From Rugalucina vietnamica (lineage: Eukaryota > Mollusca > Bivalvia > Lucinida > Lucinidae): a stretch of 64,000 nt of DNA. Both the position numbers and the translations under genes were made by a program. The notes beneath the pieces were generated by a model. That model searched no databases, was not told where the DNA came from, and worked only from the letters and a program-made list of their open reading frames with translations. This document shows positions 21,801 to 30,808 of the stretch, one piece after another (positions within the stretch are counted from its first letter, which is position 1; each line of letters opens with the position of its first letter). The stretch is taken from positions 42,979,071 to 43,043,070 of the forward strand of contig OZ024880.1 in the NCBI GenBank assembly GCA_964017185.1, written 5' to 3'.

Positions 21801-22741
21801 AAAACGATCATGCAGAACATATGATTTATACACCATTACCTGGCAGACCTTGGGAAAAACTAGGTACAGACATGTTTTACTGGAAGGGACAAAACTATTT
21901 GCTAGTGATTGATTATTTTTCGCGGTATATTGAGATTGCTAAACTGACATCAACAACGTCAAGTGACATCATCAGTCATTTAAAGTCGATTATGAGTAGA
22001 CATGGTGTTTGTGACACGTTAGTATCCGACGGGGCAGGACAATTTTCCTCGGATTTATTCGAACAATTCATGAGAGACTTCGGAATAAAGCATGTTCGAA
22101 GCAGCCCGCGATGGCCGCTGGGAAACAGTGAAAGTGAAAGGGCTGTGCAGACTGTAAAACGGCTACTCGAAAAGGCCGATGACCCCTACGTTGCTCTAAT
22201 GGAGTACAGAGCTACTAAGATTCGTAATGGATATAGTCCTAGTGAATTACTGTTCAACAGACAGATCAAGACATTGTTACCTACTGCACCGGGTAACTTA
22301 CAGCCAAAACTGGTCAGTGCCGCGAAAATTGCGGAGCGCGAAAAGTATGTTCGGGAACAAAGTAAACTAAACTACGATACGAGGAGGCGTGCAAGACCGC
22401 TTCCGCCGTTAGAGAAGGGCGACAGGGTACACGTGAAAAACTTACAAACTGATGGAAATGTTGTCCAAAGTGCCCTTTTCCCGCGATCGTACATTGTGGA
22501 TACGCCGCGAGGAACAATCAGAAGAAACAGGCGTCATTTGGTCAGATTACATCAACAAAATGCTGATACGCCTGTCGAGCAGAGAGAAAACATCCGTGAG
22601 AACATGGGCGAAAACAACGCGGAGGGTAGACCAAAACACGGTTTACCAGTACAAAGAGATACGACGCTTCCTGTGGGTGTAACCGTTACGAGATCTGGTC
22701 GTATTTCAAAGCCGCCAGAAAGACTACAAATAAACTCTTAA
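18824..22741 (+). CDS. Ty3/gypsy retrotransposon gag-pol polyprotein
   Basis: One uninterrupted frame of 1,305 codons. I start at ATG 18824 (MATFQVAPPENF) because the longer open frame upstream comes from a MITE. Order: gag (1-~215); two CCHC knuckles (~219-252); aspartic protease with DTGAD (D306); reverse transcriptase with LDCN (~516), FNRLPFGLSS and the catalytic pair in CQTDDVLVF (D580, D581); RNase H with SDAS (D727) and TDHKP; integrase with an HHCC zinc region (~953-990) and a DD35E triad at D1016, D1069, E1105. The PR-RT-RH-IN order defines Ty3/gypsy. The residue two before the DD pair is Gln, not the usual Tyr, as in some invertebrate gypsy lineages. The intact frame implies recent insertion. 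Confidence 0.95.
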   Translation: MATFQVAPPENFNFKNPEDFDRWISRFERFKIASGLDGKTGEQQVNTLIYCMGREADEIFKSFNLTKPQQKVYDGVKKKFQDHFVIRRNVIFERAKFNMRKQEEGESVDTFITALYTLAEHCKFGDLKHELIRDRIVVGVRDARVAEKLQMDADLTLEKAVNQARQSESIKKQQSVVRSQINDNDSKVDAVRKRNFVKHKSLPSKAHNYHNRPDTRSKCTRCGATPEHSRKNCPAAQSICRGCGIKGHWQKCCLAKKHLHEVEEDSHTEYEQVEDAYLGTIDEVQGSSPWFISLKVKNLDIDFKIDTGADLTVISDDIYVKLGKFPLQKSTRKLVGPGQVELNVLGTFTETISSENKSVQENIYVVKGLKRCLLGRPTVEKLGLVKRVYEVFTPENVKDRYPKLFQGLGKLEGQYDIKLKDDAKPYVLTVPRRVSIPLMSKVKQELDRMEETGVISKINEPTEWCAGMVVVPKANGNVRICVDLTKLNESVKRENFPMPAIDQTLGLLSGAQYFSKLDCNSSFWQCELSESCRKLTCFITPFGRYVFNRLPFGLSSSSEYFQKRMFCILDGIPGVVCQTDDVLVFGKTEQEHDERLDTVLKRIQDAKLTLNAEKCVFKTRSVKYVGYVIGPDGVRVDPDKLSAFVDMKPPSDVSGVRRILGVINHMGKFSSNLAEYTKPLRDLLKDTNQFYWGYQQQDAFNKIKEELTKSPVLALYDPTRYTVVASDASNYGIGSVIMQKQDDGQMKPVAYASRALTPTEQRYATIEKEALGITWACERFRDLLIGKQFHIETDHKPLVSLLGRKDIAELSSRIQRFRMRLMDFTYTISHVEGRKMVISDTLSRAPFYRELSTKDEQATIDTENYVDYVISSLPVTDTRLQEIIEKQYNDTVCRKLIRYCENGWPERKSDLPEFIKTYWSIQGEITVNHGLLMKGNRIIIPASMQAYILSKIHGAHQGITKCRDIANNSVYWPGLSKDIEDMVRKCDTCSKVQNDHAEHMIYTPLPGRPWEKLGTDMFYWKGQNYLLVIDYFSRYIEIAKLTSTTSSDIISHLKSIMSRHGVCDTLVSDGAGQFSSDLFEQFMRDFGIKHVRSSPRWPLGNSESERAVQTVKRLLEKADDPYVALMEYRATKIRNGYSPSELLFNRQIKTLLPTAPGNLQPKLVSAAKIAEREKYVREQSKLNYDTRRRARPLPPLEKGDRVHVKNLQTDGNVVQSALFPRSYIVDTPRGTIRRNRRHLVRLHQQNADTPVEQRENIRENMGENNAEGRPKHGLPVQRDTTLPVGVTVTRSGRISKPPERLQINS

Positions 22742-23240
22742 TTTCAGGCTTCAGTGAAATAGTCAACATTTCAACATATGCCTTCTTTCATACTGGCTTA
22801 TCAGTGATATGAACTTCCTTGTTCATATGAAAGGTTAATAACTTTTTCAGGAAGGAATTTAGTTTAATGTTTCAGCTGATAATAAAATAACAGTTAGGGC
22901 ATGTTTCTTAGATTAAATGATTATGTTTTAGAATGTTTATCAACATGTTTTTCTAAGATATTTCAAGATTTATTTCACACAGATGTGCTTTATAGACATT
23001 CGTCATAAAAGCCTGAGAAAGGGGGATGTTGTATAATGCATACTCACCATTATATTTGGATAGTTTATGGTAGAGCGTTCACCTACTGCTTTGGGACTTT
23101 GCCTCTTAAATACTTTTTCGAGTAAAACGTAACTGACTTGTGTTTAGATCATTGTGCTTGCAACATCTAGCATCATTAAAATTAGTGATTAAGAAACCAT
23201 GCTTTCATTTAATTATTGACCATCCAACAATACAATAATT
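22742..23240 (+). mobile_element. Gypsy 3' end: polypurine tract and probable 3' LTR
   Basis: After the stop, about 270 bp of untranslated sequence leads to a purine tract GAGAAAGGGGGA (about 23015-23026), followed at once by TGTTGTATAATGCATACTCA, a typical LTR start. The far LTR end is probably before the minisatellite (about 23235). I found no matching sequence upstream of gag, so the 5' LTR appears lost or replaced. Confidence 0.6.
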
Positions 23241-23261
23241 TTAACCAGGTTTCATATTCGC

Positions 23262-23950
23262 TCTGGAATTCATATATACGTTCCTATTCATGTAAATCAT
23301 GCAAAATGCTAAATACCAGATGATTTGACCAGGTTTCCTATTCATGTAAATCATGTAAAAATGCTAAATACCAGATGATTTAACCAGGTTTCCTTTTCAT
23401 GTAAATCATACAAAACGCTTAATACCTGATAATTCAACCAGGTTTCCTATTCATGCAAATCATGCAAAATCCTAAATACCTGATAATTCAACCAGGTTTC
23501 CAATTCATGTAAATCATGTAAAATGCTAAATACCTGATGATTTACCAGGTTTCCTGTTCATGTAAATCATGCAAAATAATTAATACTTGATGATTTAATA
23601 AGGTTTCCTATTTATGTAAATCATGCAAAATGCTAAATAGCCGATATATTAACGAGGTTTTCTATTCATGTAAATCATGCAAAACGCTTAATACCTGATA
23701 ATTTATCCAGGTTTCCTATTCATGTAAATCATGCAAAATGCTAAATACCCGATAATTTAACCATGTTTCCTATTTATGTAAATCATGCAAAATACTAAAT
23801 GCCTGATGACTTAACCAGCTTTCCTATTCATGTAAATCATGCAAAATGCTAAATACCCGATAATTTAACCATGTTTCCTATTTATGTAAATCATGCAAAA
23901 TGCTAAATAGCTGATACATTAACGAGGTTTCCTATTCATGTAAATCATCC
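23262..23950. repeat. 54-bp minisatellite, array 1
   Basis: About 12 diverged units of AACCAGGTTTCCTATTCATG + TAAATCATGCAAAATGCTAA + ATACCTGATGATTT. The same unit forms the arrays at 33400, 36845 and 47945. There are no spacers between units. Confidence 0.95.
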
Positions 23951-24185
23951 ACGTGTAGACTACAATGCCAAATAAGGACAACCAATTATAGGATTGTTTT
24001 GACATAACAAAAGGCTTGTTTGACTAGATAATTTTTGCCTGTTATGGTATGAGCACCACATTGATAAACAGTTTTATAACCATTGCATATTCAAACATAC
24101 TGTGCAAACTCAAAAGCTTTGTGCTGGATAGGAGTACAAATGAGCTTCGCCATAAGAAAACGTCCCATCATTTCATCATTAACAT

Positions 24186-24188
<3 letters not shown>

Positions 24189-24239
<51 letters not shown>
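24189..24239. repeat. Poly(A) run of about 50 bases
   Basis: Could be the tail of a retroposed sequence on the + strand. No flanking direct repeat was recognised. Confidence 0.8.
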
Positions 24240-24240
<1 letters not shown>

Positions 24241-24500
24241 ACGCTACAAGTACGTCTCAGCAATCTTTCTTATAGCTTTGCTCTATTTCTACACATTCTG
24301 TGCAATTCTGATACTTGGATATTTTAAGACTGAGATGATACGTAAGTTATAAAAATGTTCGTATGCAGACGCAACCTGTACACTAGATATCTCTGTCTCA
24401 GAACAGAAGAAACATTTCGAACACATGCCGATTCTTTAGACGCAAAAATTGAAATGCTCAGTAAGAAAAAAAAATCGATAACTTACTATTGTTGCTGACG

Positions 24501-24565
24501 ACCGTGCGCACGCGCTAGAACCGCCTCACCACCGAGGCGGTTCTAACGAGTACGCACGACGACAC
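24501..24565. mobile_element. Hairpin fragment of the 279-bp MITE family
   Basis: TAGAACCGCCTCACCACCGA, then GGCGGTTCTAACGAGTACGC, matches the central hairpin. The flanks have diverged to GTGCGCACG/ACGCACGAC. Confidence 0.6.
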
Positions 24566-24897
24566 GTGTTTGCTTTTTTATTCAGCAGGATAGCAGCAGT
24601 ACAGGTTACGTTAATGCAAATTTACCTACCATAAGTGAGGTAATCGGTCAAAGCATAATTTTTTCAGTACCAGCACAATGCTTCGATTTGAAGACTAAAA
24701 CTAATGCAGTGTTACGTGTATGGCAACATTTTAGCATTGATGAATCGCTCGATTCTTTGGAGGAAGAATTTAAACAATATCTTCTCTGTCTGCCTATCAA
24801 GTGGGAAAAGTCTTCCCCATCCTACGTAGGATTCGAACGGTTCATCATTGCTTGATAAGTTCCTTGCCCCCGCCTCTTGTGCCGAAACCGAAACGCA

Positions 24898-25420
24898 AAA
24901 TACAGATTGATGTTTTATAAAGCCTACATGGTACCACATTTGAATTACTGCAATATTATATGGGGAAACTCGTTAAATTTTAATGTCTCTAAAATAACGA
25001 TGCTGCAAAAACGTGCCTGTAAAGTCATCCTAGGAAATGAATATACAGACTTTGAAAGTGGCAAAGCTATTTTGAATATTCAAATGTTTGAACAAAGTAT
25101 GTTTTTAAATAAGGCTAATGTACAAGATAGCAAATAATATGATTCCTGCTTACGTCTGTGAACTTTTTGAAAGGAGATCTGATGGCATAATCAATACCAC
25201 TCTAAGATCTGTATCGAATGAAAATGTTGTTATTCCAAGACCTAAAACTGAGCATCTTTAAAGAAAGTCTTTCATATTCTGGCTCTGTTATTTGGAATAG
25301 TATTCCACTTGAAATAAAGAATTCTTCTTGTCTGACGTGTTTTACAAATAAAGAATGGTCCATAATTCTGCATTTGTATCGAAGTTAAAAAGTATGTCTC
25401 CACCACCAATCAATCAGACC
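24898..25420 (+). pseudogene. LINE reverse-transcriptase C-terminal fragment
   Basis: The frame reads FYKAYMVPHLNYCNIIWGNS, then a stretch ending LQKRACKVILG: the thumb-region motif of Jockey/CR1-type LINE polymerases (Y-x-x-[LI]-x-x-x-L-x-Y-C-x-x-[VI]-W-G ... LQ-[KR]-[RK]-[AC]-x-[RK]). It is followed by NMIPAYVCELFERRS-type text in another frame and FTNKEW further on, so it is frameshifted. The 5' part is missing. The 3' UTR apparently runs to the (TTAC)n tail at 26564. Confidence 0.75.
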
Positions 25421-25717
25421 AAGTTCAATGTAATTTCATTTTTCTATTCTTACATGTGTAAATATTTCATATTATTTTATACTTAGCAGTGAAATTAATG
25501 TATATCAAAAATGGATAAAAGTGATATGTTCACTGCAGAATTGATATTGATATTTTCACTAGTGATTGATATCAGCCGAGTTTGGATTACTTCTGACGTT
25601 TCCATTCACTTGACGTCATTAAATGTGCCTCACTTCAGAAATTCAAATGCATATACTTCCGTTATTTACGAACGAAAACATAAAGTGTGGGTATTCATTT
25701 TCTTAGTTAGAACGTTA

Positions 25718-26175
25718 TGCACCAGTCATTTGCATCCTCGGCTCCCCCGGGGCCGGGGAATAGCGGGGATTTTAACTTTTCAATTTTTAAAGCCCGACTA
25801 AAAGCCCGGCACTGCAAGAATTTTGGTAAAACCCCTGCTAAAAGCCCCGGCTCCCCAGGGGCTGACAATAACGTGGAACAACAGCTGGGAGTTGTTCTGA
25901 TGAAACTGAAACATGGGAGAAGGACATCAATTTATGCTTGTGAATGTTTAGGTGCATTTGGAAATTAAATAAGTACCATAAAGATAATTAAATGTTAAAA
26001 ATATCATTAAAATCTAATTTGGATTAATGTGACAGTGCATTGGCGGGAAATCATAACCCCGGCAAATCCCCGGCACTGCCGGGACACATCAGAGGTTAAA
26101 GCCTGGCACTTTAGCCCTGCTATGTCCCCGCTATCCCCGGCCCCGGGGGAGCCGGGGATACAAATGACTGGTGCA
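25718..26175. mobile_element. GC-rich TIR MITE with TTA target duplication
   Basis: 458 bp. The ends TGCACCAGTCATTTGCATCC and the inverted GGATACAAATGACTGGTGCA continue into a shared GGCTCCCCCGGGGCCGGGG (about 40 bp of TIR). It is flanked by TTA on both sides. Copy B has a single TTA at 38167-38169 with no insertion: a clean empty site. It carries no coding sequence. Confidence 0.95.
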
Positions 26176-26310
26176 TTAGGAACAATATGGTACCAAAATT
26201 ATTTGTGTTTTCAAAAATGTTTGGTTTTTGCATTTTCACCGCCTGCTTTGTGAATAGGAAAATGCCCTTGTATTGTATAAAATAAAAGGAAAATTTACGT
26301 TTTATCGGTA

Positions 26311-26423
26311 AATACCAAATATATTTCATCTCGTGACTTGAAAACATCTAAATTTTCACTCGTGCTACGCACTCGTGAAAATTTTGATGTTTTCAACTCA
26401 CTCGATGAAATATATTTGGTATT
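26311..26423. repeat. 113-bp near-perfect palindrome in LINE 3' region
   Basis: The arms AATACCAAATATATTTCATC and their exact inverse, then a near-perfect inner stem (TGAAAACATC..AAATTTTCAC) around CTCGTGCTACGCACTC. Also at 38302-38414. Confidence 0.85.
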
Positions 26424-26559
26424 CACCTCAAAAAAGTAAATATCCTCTATATCATTTGTTATTGTTTCATATGTTTTATGTACAATGTTTACCAGAGGGC
26501 CTCATGGAAGATTGGTTTTAACCAAATGATCAAATGAGTCACCCTCTTTAAATAAAGAA

Positions 26560-26563
<4 letters not shown>

Positions 26564-26605
<42 letters not shown>
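26564..26605. repeat. (TTAC)n tail
   Basis: Follows AAATAAAGAATTTAC. Simple tandem tails of this type mark the 3' ends of CR1/Jockey-like LINEs. Confidence 0.85.
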
Positions 26606-26607
<2 letters not shown>

Positions 26608-26684
26608 TATAGCATGCTATATCATGTAGCTCTACAAGTTTGATTAAGCAAAAGTTGGATGTATCAAGTTAGATACAACTTGTT

Positions 26685-27630
26685 CAATTATAAGACAACT
26701 TATCAGTAGTTTACAAAATAGCAATGCCAATCTTATATTTGTCGAAGAATTGTTCATTTTTAATATAGGAAACACATATACTACCGCAGACTTGCAACTC
26801 TTCATCATATCTTCATCATAATTAAACACTATATATATACAGCAAAGCGTCTTAACCCGCCTCTATCACTTATTGCACTTCTTAGAAAAATTAAGTATAT
26901 ACATGGCCTTGAACGAAACACAGCAACGAAAAAAGACTTTAAGACAGTCTAGACAAATTTGAAGAAAAATGGCTTAAATACAGAAAATTTTTACTGTCGA
27001 TCCACTGAGTGTTCTCAAAACTTTCCTGATAATACCCATGTCAAATCTTTAAAATTATTTGTAAGTATAGCTAATAAAATCAAAGAACACTGCCAGGCCA
27101 TGAGCGAGAGTCTACTAGACAACTCATATTTCCTTATATACATATATGTTGTTGTTGTTTTCTTTTTCACTTATCTGAGGTGAACACATTGTCATTCGAG
27201 TTTAGCTTTAACCCATTTAGTGTAGCTGGAAGAAACACATTATTTTACACAACAAAGTAGGATATACATAAATTTAGATATACTTTGATACTTAGCATCA
27301 ATGAAAGGCTACCAGTAAATCAGGTTCAATTAACACATGACAATATTTGAAATCATAATTTTTAACAAAATATCAAAATTTTATAGGTGGTAACCATTCA
27401 TCGATGTAGATATGATATTTTTTTATTGTTAAAACAACTGTTTGTGTTCATATGCTAGACCATCATAACATATTAATTGAATGAATTATGAATGGAGAGT
27501 GGAGAATGAACGCACTTTCTTATACGCAAATCCACCCATGTAGTTTGTAAGGCACTCAGGGGGATGATCCTCCCCGATCCTCTGGGTGCCAAATGACGGG
27601 GAGAATAAATGGGTTGCCCTCAGGTAACTG

Positions 27631-27677
<47 letters not shown>
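26685..27677 (+). mobile_element. Poly(A)-tailed retroposed insertion, about 1 kb
   Basis: Absent from copy B, where AACTTGTT at 38718-38725 is uninterrupted. In A this octamer is at 26677-26684 and ACTTGTT again directly after a 47-A run (27631-27677). An AATAAA at 27604-27609 lies about 22 bp before the A run. Target duplication, polyadenylation signal and poly(A) indicate target-primed insertion of a polyadenylated RNA. No long frame is present (best is 74 codons at 26959), so the source is a noncoding or UTR-rich transcript or an unknown non-autonomous element. Confidence 0.88.
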
Positions 27678-27679
<2 letters not shown>

Positions 27680-27983
27680 TGTTGCATCATGTAGCTCAGC
27701 TCTAACACATACACTGATCAGCTGCTTAGCTGATTTACGCTATTATTGTCGCATATGCAAAAGTCAATTTTCTCATGAATTGGCTCATATGAAACATTGG
27801 AGTATTCTAGGTAGCGTTTCCTACTTAAGCGCAGTGAACGAATTTCCGAGATAATCGCAATTTTCTATCTTCACCTGGACGGTTTTTCCCTATTTAAGCG
27901 CTTTTCCTACTTAGTCGCATCACACACGTGAACCTGAAGGAAGTTCGTTTCACGTTGAAAAGCAGCAAAAGTAACAACGAAAT

Positions 27984-28218
27984 GAGCCGCATCGTGAGAA
28001 AACCGCATTTTTGCCTAGGCGAAAACAAAGGCGCAGATCAGCTTCGCGGTAACCGCGAAGCTGATCAGCGCCTTTGTTTTCGCTACTCGGATAGTACAAT
28101 TCCTCTTCTACTTAAATCCGAAATTTCAAGCTTCTAGCCCGCTTCTGTGACTGTACAGGTCGGTTTGTGTCGGACCTGGTCGGAAACCCCGAAGACCGGT
28201 TTTCTCACGTCGCGGCTC
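27984..28218. mobile_element. GAGCC-family MITE, complete
   Basis: 235 bp with termini GAGCCGCATCGTGAGAAAAC and CTCACGTCGCGGCTC, flanked by AAAT on each side. Copy B has one AAAT here (39023-39028 region), proving the insertion. It contains the 65-bp perfect-type hairpin (GCGAAAACAAAGGCGCAGAT ... mirrored). Confidence 0.95.
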
Positions 28219-28279
28219 AAATCATTCTATAGCATATGCCACGCCACGATAGCCTTTGAAAGCACTTTCAAACATATTT

Positions 28280-28514
28280 GAGCCGCATCGTGAGAAAACC
28301 GGTCTTCGGGATTTCCGACCAGGTCCGACACAAACCGGGCTGTACAAGCTCAGAAGCAGGCTAGAAGCTTGAAATTTCGGATTTAAGAAGAAGAGGAAGT
28401 GTACTATCCGTGTAGCGAAAACAAAGGCGCTGATCAGCTTCGCGGTTACCGCGAAGCTGATCTGCGCCTTTGTTTTCGCCTAGGCAAAAATCCGGTTTTC
28501 TCACGATGCGGCTC
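28280..28514. mobile_element. GAGCC-family MITE, complete, opposite orientation
   Basis: 235 bp, flanked by ATTT (28276-28279, 28515-28518), absent in copy B near 39086-39090. A further 9 bp (AGGACATTT) follows on the right, an additional small duplication. Confidence 0.93.
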
Positions 28515-29055
28515 ATTTAGGACATTTAGAGGCGACAACCACGTAAGCATAGAACATTAGCTGCAGTGACGTCAATAACGACAAAGAAAGAAATTTGGTT
28601 GAAAAAAAAAAAACTGTGTTCCTGCAACACATGATCATGTATGGATATCTCTCTCTCTATGCCTTATGCATTGGTATTGTGACTTTCTGTAGTCAAAAGA
28701 TTCGATGCATGGTATACCAGTTCCTTAACAGAAGTATGTTTTTGCGTACAAGGGGTGTATGTTTTTAAGTGAATAATCGATGTGGGCTAAAAAGAGACTA
28801 AAACAGAGTAAAATTATTTATTATCATACCTCTCTGACTTATTTACAGATATCTGTGCACCCTCTGCTCCACAGCCAGCACGAGAGGCTTATACTGCCTG
28901 AATATAGTTATTACCATACATGTGGTCATATATGCATAAATTCACATTGGATCATGTTTCACATGTATTGTGTGGCTCAGCCCTAAGACGCTCACATACA
29001 TACACAATTGTAGTTTATTAGTATTTCACATGGACTATATTTCATATGGATCATA

Positions 29056-29105
<50 letters not shown>
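29056..29105. repeat. (CA)n microsatellite
   Basis: About 25 units. The allele in copy B is at 39604-39652. Confidence 0.97.
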
Positions 29106-29107
<2 letters not shown>

Positions 29108-29397
29108 TCCTTAGTTTCTGTAATATCTGTCATTTGAAATTCTTTCCTTGCTTATATTATGTTTTATATGTTATACCCTTGCTTTGTTGCTCCTATGTGG
29201 GCCGAAAATTCGTAATAAAGATCTTATACTGATGGCTTGTCCCATTTACATCAGCCCCTTCTCCATGATGTTTGGGGTGTTAATATTCAGTTTAGTGTTT
29301 CACTTTAAAGATGAGCCAAAAGAGAAAGGATATTTGCTAAAATACTTAATAGCATGTTATATTAAGAATGTTACATCTACAGCATACATTTGAAAAA

Positions 29398-29540
29398 TGA
29401 GCCGTGACACGAGAAAAACGGTATTTGGCGCTATTGAAACTGGCCCACACAGCCACAGACAGAGACTAGAAATGGTGCATGTAAGTGAAAGAAGATTGGT
29501 ACTATCTGTGAAGGGCCTTATAAATAAGCTATGACCAGCT
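29398..29540. mobile_element. Diverged GAGCC-like terminal fragment
   Basis: ATGAGCCGTGACACGAGAAA and AACGG at the left, then unrelated-looking text to GGGCCTTATAAATAAG. Present in both A and B (39943), so it predates the duplication. Confidence 0.45.
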
Positions 29541-29587
29541 GTTATTCTGATGATCCAAAGAAATCTCATTACTTTTATTAAATTAAT

Positions 29588-29808
29588 GAGCCGCATCGTG
29601 AGAAAACGGGATTATTGCCTATGCGAAAACAAAGGCGCAGATCAGCTTCGCTGATCAGCGCCTTTGTTTTCGCTACTCGGATAGTACAATTCCTCTTCTA
29701 CTTAAATCCGAAATTTCAAGCTTCTAGCTCTTTTCTGAGCTTGTACAGGCCGGTTTGTGTCGGACCTGGTCGGAAACCCCGAAGACCGGTTTTCTCGCGT
29801 CGAGGCTC
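29588..29808. mobile_element. GAGCC-family MITE with shortened hairpin
   Basis: The hairpin lacks the GCGGTAACCGC centre (reads CAGATCAGCTTCGCTGATCAG). At the matching place copy B has a copy in the opposite orientation (40127-40361). Confidence 0.9.
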
Positions 29809-29982
29809 ATATGCATGCCGGTAGCGACTTTTTACTTTAATGAGGAAAAAGTTGTATAAGATGACATCACTGTTGTATGGGCCATTATGACATTCTTTTC
29901 AGCTGAATAACTTTGAATCATTAAATACCAATCTCAGTTGCAGTATCGGGTTTTATGTTTTGTTGCTTTTTTTGTATTAAAT

Positions 29983-30217
29983 GAGCCTTCGCATGAGAAA
30001 ACCGGTAATTTGCGTTCATGACTAGGTCTTACACAAACCGACCCGTACAGTTACAGGAAAAAGGCTAGAAGCTTGCAATTTTGATTTAAGAATAAGAGGG
30101 ATTGTACTGTCCATGGGGCGAAAACAAAGGCGCTGATCAGTTGTGCAGTTACTGCACAGCTGATTTGCGCCTTTGGTTTCGCATATGCATGTTGTTTGTT
30201 TTCTTACGCGGCGGCTC
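29983..30217. mobile_element. GAGCC-family MITE, diverged subtype
   Basis: Ends GAGCCTTCGCATGAGAAAAC and TTACGCGGCGGCTC; hairpin variant CAGTTGTGCAGTTACTGCAC. The orthologous copy in B is at 44499-44733. Confidence 0.9.
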
Positions 30218-30559
30218 AAATGTATTCTAAAATTTAAGGAACACCCCGATATAAATAAACTTTTGCATTTTCGTAGCAACAAAACGTAACTGCGAGATTC
30301 GTTAGGGCAATGCTTATCGATATAAATATTGTTTTCTATTTCGCATGTTTAGAGATACCTTATATTTTTGTTACTTAGTTCATACAATCAAGCCTATTAT
30401 ATAAGAGTTTTGACGGAAGCTATGCAAGTCATGTTCTTACGATCAGACCAAAGTTTAATAAACAGATAAAAGGCGTTTCTTTTTCGCGTATTTGTTTGCT
30501 GTTCTAGAGACATATAGACTATATTCACTTGGTTCATTAGTGATTGAGTTTTATCAAAT

Positions 30560-30795
30560 GAGCCTGTGCATGAGAAAACCAAACAATTTGCATAGGCGAA
30601 AACAAAGCCGCAGATCAGCTTCGCGGTAACCGCGAAGCTGATCAGCGCCTTTGTTTTCGCTACATGGATAGTACAATCCTTCTCCTACTTAAATACAAAA
30701 TTTCAAGTCTCTAACCATCTTCTGTGACTGTACAGCCCGGTTTGTGTCAGACTTCGTAGGAACCCCAAATTGTTGGTTTTCTCACGCACAGGCTC
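30560..30795. mobile_element. GAGCC-family MITE abutting a gene start
   Basis: Ends GAGCCTGTGCATGAGAAAAC and GTTTTCTCACGCACAGGCTC, AAAT on both sides. It ends 13 bp before the ATG of the ankyrin/SOCS-like gene. The copy in B is at 45075-45310, so the arrangement predates the duplication. It may supply the promoter or 5' UTR. Confidence 0.92.
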
Positions 30796-30808
30796 AAATT
30801 CAATTGTG

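Noticed and set aside
29148-29393. Hydrophobic 81-codon frame (also 39695-39946)
   Set aside because: It starts at TTG, not ATG, has no splice context, and its conservation between A and B is explained by the recent duplication.
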